Source: Streptomyces sp. TLI_171 (GTDB taxonomy: Bacteria; Actinomycetota; Actinomycetes; Streptomycetales; Streptomycetaceae). Taken from it: a DNA stretch of 64,000 nt. The position numbers and the translations under genes were made by a program. The notes under the pieces are model-generated. The model was not told the origin of the DNA and ran no database searches. It saw only the letters and a list, made by a program, of their open reading frames with translations. The stretch is taken from the NCBI RefSeq assembly GCF_003610255.1, contig NZ_RAPS01000001.1, positions 1,798,001 to 1,862,000 on the forward strand, written 5' to 3'. Below, in pieces: positions 41,820-50,156 of the stretch. Within the stretch, counting starts at the first letter, position 1; each line of letters opens with the position of its first letter.

Positions 41820-43025
41820 ATGGACACCGGAATCGTGATCGTCGGGGCGAGCCTGGCCGGGGCCAAGGCAGCCGAGGCACTGCGGACGGAGGGCTACCGG
41901 GGGCCGGTCACCCTGGTCGGCGACGAGGCCGAGCGGCCGTACGAGCGGCCGCCGCTCTCCAAGGGGTACCTGCTCGGCAAGGAGGAGCGGGAGAAGATCT
42001 ACGTCCACCCGGCCGACTGGTACGAACAGCACGACGTGACCCTGCGGCTGGGCACCGCGGCCTCCGCGATCGACCCGGCCGGACACACCGTCACCCTGCA
42101 GGGCGGCGAGCAACTGCCGTTCTCCAAACTGCTGCTGACCACCGGTTCGGCGCCGCGCCGGCTGCCCGTGCCGGGCGGCGACGGGGATTTCGTGCAGACC
42201 CTGCGGCGGGTCGGCGACAGCGACCGGCTGCGGGCGGCGTTCCGCCCCGGCGCCCGGGTGGTGATCGTCGGCGCGGGCTGGATCGGCCTGGAGGCGGCGG
42301 CCGCGGCCCGCACCGCCGGCGCGGAGGTCACCGTACTGGAGGCCGCCGAGCTGCCGCTGCTGCGGGTCCTCGGCCGGGAGGTCGCCCAGGTCTTCGCCGA
42401 CCTGCACCGGGAGCACGGCGTCGACCTGCGGTTCGGCGCGAAGGTCGAGGAGCTGCGGGCGGACGGGGTGCGGCTCGGCGACGGCAGCACCGTCCCCGCG
42501 GACCTGCTGCTGGTCGGCGTCGGCATCACCCCGAACACGGCGCTCGCCGAGCACGCCGGGCTGACCGTCGACAACGGCGTCCGCACCGACCAGCACCTGG
42601 CCACCTCGCACCCCGACGTGTTCGCGGCGGGCGATGTGGCAAACGCTTTCCATCCGCTGTTCGGAAAGCCGATCCGGGTCGAGCACTGGGCGAACGCGCT
42701 CAACCAGCCGGCCGTCGCGGCGGCCTCCATGCTCGGCAAGGCCGCGGTGTACGACCGGGTGCCGTACTTCTTCACCGACCAGTACGACCTCGGCATGGAG
42801 TACACCGGCTACGCGGAGCCCGACGGCTACGACCGGGTGGTGTTCCGCGGCGACGTCGCCGGGCGGGAGTTCATCGCGTTCTGGCTGTCCGGCGGGAAGG
42901 TGCTGGCGGGCATGAACGTCAACGTCTGGGACGTCACCGACCCGATCCGCGAACTCGTCCGCTCCGGGCGGGCCGTGGATCCGGACCGGCTGGCCGACCC
43001 GGCGGTGCCGCTCGACCGGCTCTGA
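41820..43025 (+). CDS. FAD-dependent ferredoxin/rubredoxin reductase
   Basis: A 401-residue pyridine nucleotide-disulfide oxidoreductase of the ferredoxin reductase type. The FAD motif is IVIVGASLAGAKAAEALR, the NAD(P) motif RVVIVGAGWIGLEAAAAA and the second FAD motif VFAAGDVANAF. A C-terminal Reductase_C-like domain follows. It lacks the redox CxxC, as expected for the group that serves P450 and dioxygenase systems. It could supply electrons to the P450 of this region, but no ferredoxin is adjacent. GAAGGAG precedes the ATG by a suitable distance. Confidence 0.9.
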   Translation: MDTGIVIVGASLAGAKAAEALRTEGYRGPVTLVGDEAERPYERPPLSKGYLLGKEEREKIYVHPADWYEQHDVTLRLGTAASAIDPAGHTVTLQGGEQLPFSKLLLTTGSAPRRLPVPGGDGDFVQTLRRVGDSDRLRAAFRPGARVVIVGAGWIGLEAAAAARTAGAEVTVLEAAELPLLRVLGREVAQVFADLHREHGVDLRFGAKVEELRADGVRLGDGSTVPADLLLVGVGITPNTALAEHAGLTVDNGVRTDQHLATSHPDVFAAGDVANAFHPLFGKPIRVEHWANALNQPAVAAASMLGKAAVYDRVPYFFTDQYDLGMEYTGYAEPDGYDRVVFRGDVAGREFIAFWLSGGKVLAGMNVNVWDVTDPIRELVRSGRAVDPDRLADPAVPLDRL

Positions 43026-43057
43026 CCGGCGGCGCTGCCACGGGCCGTCCTACCTCC

Positions 43058-43330
43058 CTACATCAGCGGGGTGGCCGGGTCGCCGCGGCCGGGCCGGGCG
43101 ACCTCCTCGTGCGCCTTGCTGAGCAGTTGCATGGCGAGGTCGTTGAGGGCGCGGGCCCCGGCGACCTCCTCGCCGACCCGCAGTTGCGGGCTGTCGTCGT
43201 GATGCCGGGTGGAGAAGCCGTGCCCGCGCAGCTCCGTCCCGTCGGCGAGGCGGACCAGCGCGGCGGCCTTGGTGCGGTCGCCGTCCTCCGCGAACTCCAT
43301 CTCGACATGCCATCCGACCAGCGTCCTCAT
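43058..43330 (-). CDS. DUF1876 small protein
   Basis: A 90-residue protein (MRTLVGWHVEMEFAEDGDRT) of the DUF1876 family, a dsRNA-binding-like fold common and often multi-copy in actinobacteria. The family pattern ELRGHGFSTRHHDDSPQLRVGEEVAGARAL is clear. The ATG after GGAGGT is preferred to the GTG nine bases upstream, which would overlap that site. It has no operon partner and no known function. Confidence 0.85.
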   Translation of the reverse strand: MRTLVGWHVEMEFAEDGDRTKAAALVRLADGTELRGHGFSTRHHDDSPQLRVGEEVAGARALNDLAMQLLSKAHEEVARPGRGDPATPLM

Positions 43331-43426
43331 GGCCGCCACCTCCCGGGTGCGTGCGGGGTCTTCGGGCCGGTCCTTCCAGAGTGCGCAGACCCGGCCGGAC
43401 CGGCGAGACGGGTCTGCGGTCCCCGG

Positions 43427-43687
43427 TCAGCAGCGGGCCAGGCCGAGGGCCTCGGGGTCGACCGGCGGCCGGTCGGACGTGCGCTCGGCGCCGGACCGGG
43501 CTGCGGACTCGGCGGCGGTCAGGCCGTCGGTGGCGGGCTCGTCGGCGGGCGGCCCGTCGGGGGACGGCTCGCAGTCCTCGTGGCCGGTGTCGGTGTGCAC
43601 CACCCACATCGGGTGGTGCGGGTCGTCGCTGTGCATGATCTGCTGCGGGCGGCCGCAGCGGGGACAGAGCAGGGGTATCTGGTGCAT
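43427..43687 (-). CDS. Small protein with a CPxCG zinc-ribbon half
   Basis: An 86-residue protein starting MHQIPLLCPRCGRPQQIMHSDDP with one CPRCG knuckle and no clear second one, followed by an acidic Pro-rich tail ending LGLARC. The GGACGG-like upstream sequence is weak, so the start is tentative. It may be a small metal-binding adaptor; nothing nearby suggests a role. Confidence 0.5.
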   Translation of the reverse strand: MHQIPLLCPRCGRPQQIMHSDDPHHPMWVVHTDTGHEDCEPSPDGPPADEPATDGLTAAESAARSGAERTSDRPPVDPEALGLARC

Positions 43688-43760
43688 CACGACCGTCCAC
43701 GCGCCCCGTGACGGCCGGCGCCCGGGCCCACGTGGCCTCCTCACCTCCAGTGTGCCGCGC

Positions 43761-44546
43761 TCACCCGCGGACGGGCACGGTGACCAGCACGGCCTGCCCC
43801 GCCCGGACCTCGAACCGGGCCAGCGCCGACGGCGCCAGCCCGGCGCCGCCCTCGGTGCGCAGCTCGGTGGTGGCGCCGTAGCCGGTGGCCGGGACGGTCC
43901 AGCTGGTGACGGTCTGCCGGCTGCCGTCGGCGCCCACCGCGATCAGCTCGCAGGTCTGCGGCCCCGGCACGTGGCCGAGGTCGAGGGTGACCCGGCTGCC
44001 CCACTCGGCCGGGTCCACGCCGACCGTCGCGGACACCCCGGTGGCCGGGTCGGTGGCACTGAACTGCTGCGCGACGGAGGTGACTTGCGAGGTCTCCAGG
44101 ACCGCCCAGGTGACTGCGGGGCCGCCCAGCACGAGGACCGCCGCGACCGCCGCCAGCACCAGCCGCCGCACCCGGCCGCGCCGCCGCTCGGCCGCCACCT
44201 GCCCGGCCAGCCGGTCGAGCAGTGCCGGCTCCGCGGGCTCCGAGGCGGTACCGAACGGATCGGCGCGGTCGGCGAGTTCGGCCCTCCCGGTGGCGCCGGC
44301 GAATGCGGCGCCGTCGGCCGTGCCTGCGCCGTCGGCGTCGGCCGCCGTGTCGGCCGTGTCGGCGAGTTCGGCGAGCAGCGCGGTGGTCGGGGCGAGTCGG
44401 GCGGCCTCGGCGGCGCAGCGCGGGCAGTGGGCCAGGTGGTCGGCGAACCGGGGTTCGCGCTCGGGTTCGAGGACGCCCAGCAGATGGGCGGCCAGGTCGA
44501 GGTGCGGGTCCTCGGGGGGTTCGCCGGTGCGGCGGGGGATGGTCAT
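43761..44546 (-). CDS. Anti-sigma factor with zinc finger and one transmembrane helix
   Basis: A 261-residue single-pass membrane protein. The cytoplasmic N-terminus has the ZAS motif HLAHCPRCAAE (HxxxCxxC), an Ala/Asp-rich linker follows, then a helix VRRLVLAAVAAVLVLGG. The C-terminal domain is extracytoplasmic and RskA-like (anti-sigma-K type), ending FEVRAGQAVLVTVPVRG. The ATG overlaps the sigma factor stop (ATGA), so the two are made together. It should hold the sigma factor at the membrane until a surface signal triggers release. Confidence 0.88.
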   Translation of the reverse strand: MTIPRRTGEPPEDPHLDLAAHLLGVLEPEREPRFADHLAHCPRCAAEAARLAPTTALLAELADTADTAADADGAGTADGAAFAGATGRAELADRADPFGTASEPAEPALLDRLAGQVAAERRRGRVRRLVLAAVAAVLVLGGPAVTWAVLETSQVTSVAQQFSATDPATGVSATVGVDPAEWGSRVTLDLGHVPGPQTCELIAVGADGSRQTVTSWTVPATGYGATTELRTEGGAGLAPSALARFEVRAGQAVLVTVPVRG

Positions 44547-45124
44547 GGGGTCACGCCCCGTTCCTCCAGGGCGAGTCGGAGGGCTCGCAGCGCGTAGTGC
44601 AGGCGGGACCGGACGGTGCCGGCCGGCACGCCCAGCACGGGGGCGGCCTCGGTGGGGGTGCGGCCGCGCAGGTACGTCTCGGTGATGGTGCGGCGGTGCG
44701 CCTCGGACAGCGAGTCGAGGGCGTCGGTGATCGTCATCAGCCGCAGCGTGCGGTCGAGTTCGTCCTCGGCGGGGAGCCGTTCGAGGACGCTGTCCGGGAC
44801 TTCGCGAGGGCGGGCGAGGTCGCCGCGGTGGCCGTCGACGACGATCCGGCGGGCGACGGTGGCGAGCCAGGGCCGGAGGCTGCCGTGCTCGGTGTCCAGC
44901 CGGTCGAGGTGCCGCCAGGCGCGGACCAGGGTCTCCTGGACGACGTCCTCGGCCCGCTGCCGGTCGCCGCCGACCAGGTGCAGCACCATGCCGTACAGCG
45001 GCCCGGCGTGCTCCCGGTACAGGGCCCGCATCAGGCGGTCCTCGGCGGCCGGGCGCCCGCCGCGCGGTCCGGCGGGGCCGGTCGGGGGCCCGGTGGGGCC
45101 GGTGCTGCGGGGGTGCTCGGCCAC
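44543..45124 (-). CDS. ECF sigma factor (SigK/SigL-like)
   Basis: A 193-residue ECF sigma factor with region 2 (ALYREHAGPLYGMVLHLVGGDRQRAEDVVQETLVRAW) and region 4 (LSEAHRRTITETYLRGRTPTEAAPVLGVPAGTVRSRLHYALRAL). The GTG start is tentative because the N-terminal 30 residues are Gly/Pro-rich. It is coupled to the anti-sigma gene. The COG4315 lipoprotein gene upstream on the same strand is a likely target. Confidence 0.9.
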   Translation of the reverse strand: MAEHPRSTGPTGPPTGPAGPRGGRPAAEDRLMRALYREHAGPLYGMVLHLVGGDRQRAEDVVQETLVRAWRHLDRLDTEHGSLRPWLATVARRIVVDGHRGDLARPREVPDSVLERLPAEDELDRTLRLMTITDALDSLSEAHRRTITETYLRGRTPTEAAPVLGVPAGTVRSRLHYALRALRLALEERGVTP

Positions 45125-45305
45125 GGCGCCATCCTCGCGCGGGCGCCGGTGCGGGGCGATCGGGCGCGGCCGCCGCAGTGCGGGCTGCGCGGCGCGGGCC
45201 CTCCACGGGTTCTCAAGTCCGGGTCGGCTCGTGTCGATAACCGTGTCGGGGGTGCGGCGCGGGCGCCCGCGCCGCACCCCCTCCGGTCCGCTGGCCATGT
45301 CCGGC

Positions 45306-45881
45306 TCAGTAGCCGTAGCCGCCGGACGGGGTCGACGGGTTGGACGGGCTCGACGGGGTGGGGCTGCCACCGCTGCCGGGCATCGCCTTGTCGCCGGTCG
45401 GGGTGGCGGCGAACCAGGTGCCGTCCACGCCCTGGCCCTTGGTGTCGCCGGGCTTGGTGTCCGGCGCGTAGCGGTACAACGGCCAGCCGTTGAGCGTGAG
45501 TTGGTGACTGCCGTCGGCACGGGTGACGGTGGAGACGAGTTTGCCGTCGATGCCCTTGAGGGTGGGGCTGCCGCTGCCGTTGGCGAGTTCCGGTGGCCAG
45601 AGCGAGGCGCAGGAGTCGTTGCAGTGGGACGCCGACGGCATGTTGGTGTCCTGGTCGAAGCGGTACAGGGTGTTGCCCTGCCCGTCGGTGACCAGGGTGC
45701 CGAGGGTGGTGTTGTGCGCGGTCATCAGCGTGCCCTGGCTCTGCGCCGTGTTGCTGCCGGTGTGCCCGGCCGAGTAGCCGCCGCCGCTGCCGCAGCCGGC
45801 GATCAGGGCGCCGGCGGCGAGCGCTCCGGCGGCGAGCAGGGTGAGGCGTCCGGTGGTCGTGGTGCGGCCGGTGGTGGTCAT
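45306..45881 (-). CDS. COG4315-type lipoprotein
   Basis: A 191-residue secreted lipoprotein with lipobox LIAGC after a hydrophobic signal. One pair of Lipoprotein_15 repeats follows: LGTLVTDGQGNTLYRFDQD with HCNDSCASLWPP, then LTLNGWPLYRYAPDT. The tail is Ser/Pro/Gly-rich. It lies 181 bases upstream of the ECF sigma gene on the same strand. Such lipoproteins are often linked to SigK/RskA-type systems, so it is probably part of that regulon. The exact role in the envelope is unknown. Confidence 0.88.
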   Translation of the reverse strand: MTTTGRTTTTGRLTLLAAGALAAGALIAGCGSGGGYSAGHTGSNTAQSQGTLMTAHNTTLGTLVTDGQGNTLYRFDQDTNMPSASHCNDSCASLWPPELANGSGSPTLKGIDGKLVSTVTRADGSHQLTLNGWPLYRYAPDTKPGDTKGQGVDGTWFAATPTGDKAMPGSGGSPTPSSPSNPSTPSGGYGY

Positions 45882-45973
45882 CGGGTGTTCTCCCGTCCGG
45901 GAGGGTGCGGGCGGCCGGACGGCCGGGTTCGCGGTGCCCGGTGCTCGGCCGGTTCGTTCGGTTCACCCGGGGG

Positions 45974-46000
45974 TACGTGCGCCGCGCCGTCGGCGTTCAA
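45974..46000 (-). promoter_or_regulatory. Possible ECF promoter of the lipoprotein gene
   Basis: On the minus strand TTGAAC is followed after 17 bases by CGTA, which fits the GAAC/CGTA pattern of many ECF-type promoters. It is about 93 bases upstream of the lipoprotein ATG. The match is short and GC-rich DNA gives such hits by chance. Confidence 0.35.
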
Positions 46001-46108
46001 TGCCCGCGGCTGTCGGAATAGTTCTGCTGGTGGCGGGGTTGTGCCGGGCGAGGGCCCCGGGTGGGGCCCGGTCCGAGGGCACCCGGCTGCGGAAGGCAGG
46101 TGGCGACG

Positions 46109-46489
46109 ATGAGCACGGTGGAACTGACCAAGGACAACTTCGACGAGGTGGTCCAGGCCGAGGACGGCAAGGGGTTCGTCCTGATCGACTTCTGGGCGGC
46201 CTGGTGCGGTCCTTGCCGCCAGTTCGCGCCGGTCTTCGAGCGGGCCTCCGAGAAGCACCCGGACATCACCTTCGCGAAGGTCGACACCGAGGCGCAGCAG
46301 GAGCTCGCCGCGGCGTTCGACATCAGCTCGATTCCCACGCTGGCGATCATCCGCGAGGGCGTCCTGGTCTTCGCCCAGCCCGGCGCGCTGCCCGAGCCGG
46401 TCCTCGAGGACCTGATCGGTCAGGCCCGCAAGCTGGACATGACCGAGGTCCACGCGGGCGTCGCCGCCCAGAAGGCCAGCCAGAACTAG
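46109..46489 (+). CDS. trxA: Thioredoxin
   Basis: A 126-residue thioredoxin with the redox motif FWAAWCGPCRQFAPVFE and the cis-Pro loop SSIPTLAIIREG. The size and lack of signal indicate a cytoplasmic protein-disulfide reductase. AGGTGG precedes the ATG. No thioredoxin reductase gene is adjacent, so this is a secondary thioredoxin. The strong hairpin after the stop ends the transcript. Confidence 0.92.
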   Translation: MSTVELTKDNFDEVVQAEDGKGFVLIDFWAAWCGPCRQFAPVFERASEKHPDITFAKVDTEAQQELAAAFDISSIPTLAIIREGVLVFAQPGALPEPVLEDLIGQARKLDMTEVHAGVAAQKASQN

Positions 46490-46590
46490 CCTTCCCCCCA
46501 ACGCAGTTCCAGGGGCGCCGGGAGATCCACTCCCCCGGCGCCCCACTGCTGTGCCCGCCACGGCGGGCACCCCGTGACGCACCCCATGAC

Positions 46591-46622
46591 GAAGGCCCGC
46601 CGGTGGTTTCCGGCGGGCCTTC
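46591..46622. terminator. Bidirectional terminator between thioredoxin and pirin genes
   Basis: A perfect 13-bp inverted repeat (GAAGGCCCGCCGG and its complement) with a 6-base loop TGGTTT sits between the convergent stops at 46489 and 46635. It can stop transcription from both sides. Confidence 0.85.
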
Positions 46623-46634
46623 GGGGCGGGTGGG

Positions 46635-47390
46635 TCAGTCGAGGGCGACGTTCATCTCCCACTGGAGGAGTTCGGCGCCCTCGGGCCCGGCGGTGACGCG
46701 CTGGCCCTCGGCGGCGGTGATGCGCAGGGCGTCGCCCTGGTGGAGGAGGCCGGCGCCTTCGACGGCGGCTTCGCCGCGGGCGACGTAGAGGTGGACGAAG
46801 GGGGCGGTGGCGAGTTCGAGGGTCTCGCCGGGGCGGACCCGGGAGACGTGCAGGGCGGCGTGCTTCTGGCGGATGCCGATCGCGCGCTGGTTGGCGTGCT
46901 TGCTCATGCCGGACGCGAGGGTGGTCCAACCGCCCTGGTCGAGCTGGTCGTTGATGTCGAGCTGCTCGTAGCCGGGGGCGATGCCGGCGGCGTCCGGGAT
47001 GGTCCACATCTGGATGAAGTGGACCGGGTTCTGGTGCTCGGGCTCGCCGGTGAGCGTCCAGGAGTCGTTCTTCTCGCTGTGCAGGATGCCGCTGCCGGCG
47101 CTCATCCGCTGGGCGAGGCCGGGGTAGATGACGCCGTTGTGGCCCTCGGAGTCCTGGTGGACCAGGCCGCCGTCGAGCACCCAGGTGATGATCTCCATGT
47201 CCCGGTGCGGGTGGGTGTCGAAGCCGGTGCCGGGGGCGACGGTGTCATCGTTGGAGACCAGCAGCAGGCCGAAGTGGGTGTTGGCCGGGTCCCAGTGGCG
47301 GGAGAACGAGAAGGAGTGCTTGGAGTCCAGCCAGCCGGCGCGGGTGTGGAAGCGCTCGTCGGCGCGGCGCAGGTCGATCGTGGATGCCAT
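46635..47390 (-). CDS. Pirin-like bicupin
   Basis: A 251-residue pirin-family protein (YhhW-type). The metal site residues are visible in THPHRDMEIITWVLDGG and in GSGILHSEKN. Bacterial pirins can act as quercetinases or as partners of metabolic enzymes. GGAGGACCCG precedes the ATG. It is divergent from the BNR-propeller gene and ends at the shared terminator. Confidence 0.88.
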   Translation of the reverse strand: MASTIDLRRADERFHTRAGWLDSKHSFSFSRHWDPANTHFGLLLVSNDDTVAPGTGFDTHPHRDMEIITWVLDGGLVHQDSEGHNGVIYPGLAQRMSAGSGILHSEKNDSWTLTGEPEHQNPVHFIQMWTIPDAAGIAPGYEQLDINDQLDQGGWTTLASGMSKHANQRAIGIRQKHAALHVSRVRPGETLELATAPFVHLYVARGEAAVEGAGLLHQGDALRITAAEGQRVTAGPEGAELLQWEMNVALD

Positions 47391-47546
47391 CGGGTCCTCC
47401 TCCGTCGGATGCTTTTGTTGAATCATAAACCATTGCGGGGGGCGAAGCATTCCGGGCGGGCGCGGCGCGCTGGCGTGCGTGTGTCAGTGGCCCGGAGCAC
47501 ACTGCTGCGAGACCGCGCACCAACCGAGCTCCGGATGGGTTCAACG

Positions 47547-48641
47547 ATGAGCGATGTACGGGATGTCCTGCTGGCCGTCGGCACGCAGAAGGGCCTGTTC
47601 CTGGGCCGCAGTTCGGACCGCGAGAAGTGGGAGTTCAGCGGCCCGCACTTCCAGATGAACGCGATCTACTCGGTCGGCATCGACCGCCGCGGCGGGCGCA
47701 CCAGGCTGCTGGTCGGGGCGGACAGCAGCCACTGGGGCCCCTCGGTGTGGTGGTCCGACGACCTGGGCGCCAGCTGGCAGGAGCCCTCGCAGCCGGCGGT
47801 GCGCTTCCCGGAGCGGACGGGCACCTCGCTGGAGCGGGTGTGGCAGCTGCAGCCGGCCGGCGAGGAGGCCCCGGGCGTGGTGTACGCGGGCACCGAGCCG
47901 GCCGCGCTGTTCCGCTCCACCGACGGCGGCGAGAGCTTCACCATGATCGACGCGCTGTGGGACCACCCGCAGCGCGAGCACTGGGGGGCGGGCTTCGGCG
48001 GCCAGGGCATGCACACGATCATCACCGATCCGCGCGACCCGGAGACGCTGCTCGCCGCGGTCTCCTCCGGCGGCGCGTACCGCACCACCGACGGCGGCCT
48101 CAGCTGGGCGCCGGCCAACGCCGGCATCCGCACCGACTTCCTGCCGGAGCGGTTCCCCGAGTTCGGCCAGTGCGTGCACAAGATCGCCCGGGACGCGGGC
48201 GACCCCGACCGCCTGTACCTGCAGAACCACGGCGGGGTGTACCGCAGCGACGACGGCGGGCGGACCTGGAAGTCCATCGCCGACGGCCTGCCCGCCGACT
48301 TCGGCTTCGGCATCGCCGCGCACCCGCACACCGCGGGCACCGCGTACCTGTTCCCGCTGGACGCCGACTACGCGCGGCTGCCGGTCGACCGCCGCTGCCG
48401 GGTCTTCCGCACCACCGACGCCGGCGAGACCTGGCAGCCGCTGGACTCCGGCCTGCCGAAGGAACAGCACTACGGCGTGGTGCTGCGCGACGCGCTCTGC
48501 ACCGACGACGCGGACCCGGCCGGCGTGTACTTCGGCAACCGCAACGGCGAGGTGTACGGCTCGCCGGACGGCGGCGAGCATTGGTCGCTGCTGACCTCGC
48601 ACCTGCCGGACGTGCTGTGCGTGCGGGCCGCCGCGCTCTGA
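47547..48641 (+). CDS. BNR/VPS10-type beta-propeller protein
   Basis: A 364-residue cytoplasmic beta-propeller with repeated Asp-box/BNR units (WWSDDLGASWQE, RSTDGGESFTM, RTTDGGLSWAP, RSDDGGRTWKS, RTTDAGETWQP, SPDGGEHWSLL). These occur in sialidases and VPS10 domains, but the catalytic residues of sialidases are absent. No signal peptide was seen. An alternative ATG lies four codons upstream. Similar single-gene proteins are widespread in actinobacteria; the function is unknown. Confidence 0.85.
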   Translation: MSDVRDVLLAVGTQKGLFLGRSSDREKWEFSGPHFQMNAIYSVGIDRRGGRTRLLVGADSSHWGPSVWWSDDLGASWQEPSQPAVRFPERTGTSLERVWQLQPAGEEAPGVVYAGTEPAALFRSTDGGESFTMIDALWDHPQREHWGAGFGGQGMHTIITDPRDPETLLAAVSSGGAYRTTDGGLSWAPANAGIRTDFLPERFPEFGQCVHKIARDAGDPDRLYLQNHGGVYRSDDGGRTWKSIADGLPADFGFGIAAHPHTAGTAYLFPLDADYARLPVDRRCRVFRTTDAGETWQPLDSGLPKEQHYGVVLRDALCTDDADPAGVYFGNRNGEVYGSPDGGEHWSLLTSHLPDVLCVRAAAL

Positions 48642-48666
48642 CGCCCGGACGCACGCTGCTGACGGG

Positions 48667-49131
48667 TCAGGAGTCGGCGGCCCGCAGGCGGTCGCTGACG
48701 GTGCCCAAGCTGTCGGCCAGGGCGGCCAGTTGCTCCGGGGTGAGCACGTCGATCAGTGCTTCGCGCACGGCGGCGACGTGCCCCGGGGCGGCCTGCCGCA
48801 GGACCTGCCAGCCCTGGTCGGTGATCTCGGCGAACACGCCGCGCACATCGCTCGGACAGGAGCGGCGGCCGACCAGTCCGGCCTTCTCCAGCTGGGTGAC
48901 CTGGTAGGTGAGGCCGCTCTTGGAGGTGATCAGCCGGTCGGCCAGGTCGGTCATCCGCAGCGAGCCGCCCGGGGCGGCGGACAGCTGCACCAGGATCTCG
49001 TACTGGGTGTGGGAGAGCCCCGCGTCCTCCTTGAGCTGGCGCTCCAGACGGCGGGCCACCAGGTTGGTGGCCGCGACGAACCCGCGCCAGGCGGCCATCT
49101 CGGTCTCGTTCAGCCAGCGGGGATCGTCCAT
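48667..49131 (-). CDS. MarR-family regulator
   Basis: A 154-residue MarR protein (MDDPRWLNETEMAAWRGFVAA) with the winged helix SLRMTDLADRLITSKSGLTYQVTQLEKAGLVGRRSCPSD and dimerisation helices at both ends. It is divergent from an extradiol dioxygenase gene, with two palindromic sites between them. No conserved N-terminal Cys of OhrR type is present, so a phenolic ligand is more likely than peroxide. Confidence 0.9.
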   Translation of the reverse strand: MDDPRWLNETEMAAWRGFVAATNLVARRLERQLKEDAGLSHTQYEILVQLSAAPGGSLRMTDLADRLITSKSGLTYQVTQLEKAGLVGRRSCPSDVRGVFAEITDQGWQVLRQAAPGHVAAVREALIDVLTPEQLAALADSLGTVSDRLRAADS

Positions 49132-49152
49132 GCCCCGCATCCTACTCCGGTT

Positions 49153-49166
49153 GTTCAAATTCGAAC
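49153..49166. promoter_or_regulatory. MarR operator candidate, near-perfect palindrome
   Basis: GTTCAAATTCGAAC differs by one base from the perfect palindrome at 49192. The centres are 39 bases apart, close to four helical turns. It lies 21 bases upstream of the MarR start and may serve autoregulation. Confidence 0.75.
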
Positions 49167-49191
49167 TCGGGTGTACCGTCGGCAGCGCACG

Positions 49192-49205
49192 GTTCAAATT
49201 TGAAC
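49192..49205. promoter_or_regulatory. MarR operator candidate, perfect palindrome
   Basis: GTTCAAATTTGAAC is a perfect 14-bp palindrome, AT-rich in very GC-rich DNA. It lies 49 bases upstream of the dioxygenase start and is probably the main site for the MarR regulator encoded on the other side. Confidence 0.82.
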
Positions 49206-49254
49206 TATGCGGGGCCGGACGGACCGGACGGACCACGACCAGGAGGACGGAACG

Positions 49255-50037
49255 ATGAGCACCGCCACCCCCGAGCGCATGCCCGCGCTCTACCTCTCGC
49301 ACGGCGCGCCCCCGCTCGCCGACGACCCGATCTGGCCCGGCCAGCTCGCCGCCTGGTCCGCCGACCTGCCCCGGCCCAAGGCCATCCTGATGGTCTCCGC
49401 GCACTGGGAGGAGGCCCCGCTGGCGATCGGCGCGGTGCGGCCGCTCCCGCTGGTGTACGACTTCTGGGGCTTCCCCGAGCACTACTACCAGGTGCGGTAC
49501 GCCGCCCCCGGAGCGCCCGAACTCGCGGAATCCGTTCGCAAGTTGCTGCGCACCGCGGGCACCCCCGTACAGGACGTGCCGGACCGCGGGCTGGACCACG
49601 GCGCATACGTCCCGCTGGTCGAGATGTACCCCGACGCTGACATCCCCGTCCTGCAGATCTCGCTGCCCACCCTGGACCCGCAGCGGCTGCTGGAGATCGG
49701 CCGCAAGCTCGCCCCGCTGCGCGACGAGGGCGTGCTGATCGTCGGCTCCGGCTTCTTCACCCACAACCTGCGCGCCCTCTCCCCCGACGGCCGGATCACC
49801 TCCGTGATGGCCGAGTTCGACGACTGGGGCCGCCGCGCCCTGGAAGCCCGCGACCTCGACGCCCTGCTCGACTTCGAGCACAAGGCCCCCGCCGGCCGCC
49901 TCGCCCACCCCCGCACCGAGCACTTCGCCCCGCTCTTCGTCACCCTCGGCGCCGGCGAGGCCGACCTCGGCGAGCAGCGCACCGTCATCGACGGCTTCTG
50001 GATGGGCCTCGCCAAGCGCTCCGTCCAGCTCGGCTGA
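49255..50037 (+). CDS. DODA/LigB-type extradiol ring-cleavage dioxygenase
   Basis: A 260-residue class III extradiol dioxygenase of the 4,5-DOPA/YgiD type. Metal ligands are expected in LYLSHGAPPL and SAHWEE, and the catalytic loop in GLDHGAYVPL; the second-sphere His is seen in FFTHNLRAL. It should open a catechol ring using non-heme iron or zinc. AGGAGG precedes the ATG. Its expression is probably controlled by the divergent MarR regulator in response to a phenolic compound. Confidence 0.9.
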   Translation: MSTATPERMPALYLSHGAPPLADDPIWPGQLAAWSADLPRPKAILMVSAHWEEAPLAIGAVRPLPLVYDFWGFPEHYYQVRYAAPGAPELAESVRKLLRTAGTPVQDVPDRGLDHGAYVPLVEMYPDADIPVLQISLPTLDPQRLLEIGRKLAPLRDEGVLIVGSGFFTHNLRALSPDGRITSVMAEFDDWGRRALEARDLDALLDFEHKAPAGRLAHPRTEHFAPLFVTLGAGEADLGEQRTVIDGFWMGLAKRSVQLG

Positions 50038-50156
50038 CCCGGCCGCCGGGCTTCCCGGGGCCGGACCGGCGGAAGGTTTTGCCCACGCTTGCCCGAGCAA
50101 TTCGGAAGACTTCGCTCCGACCGCGCCCGACCCGAACGGCGCGGCACGGGGGAGAG

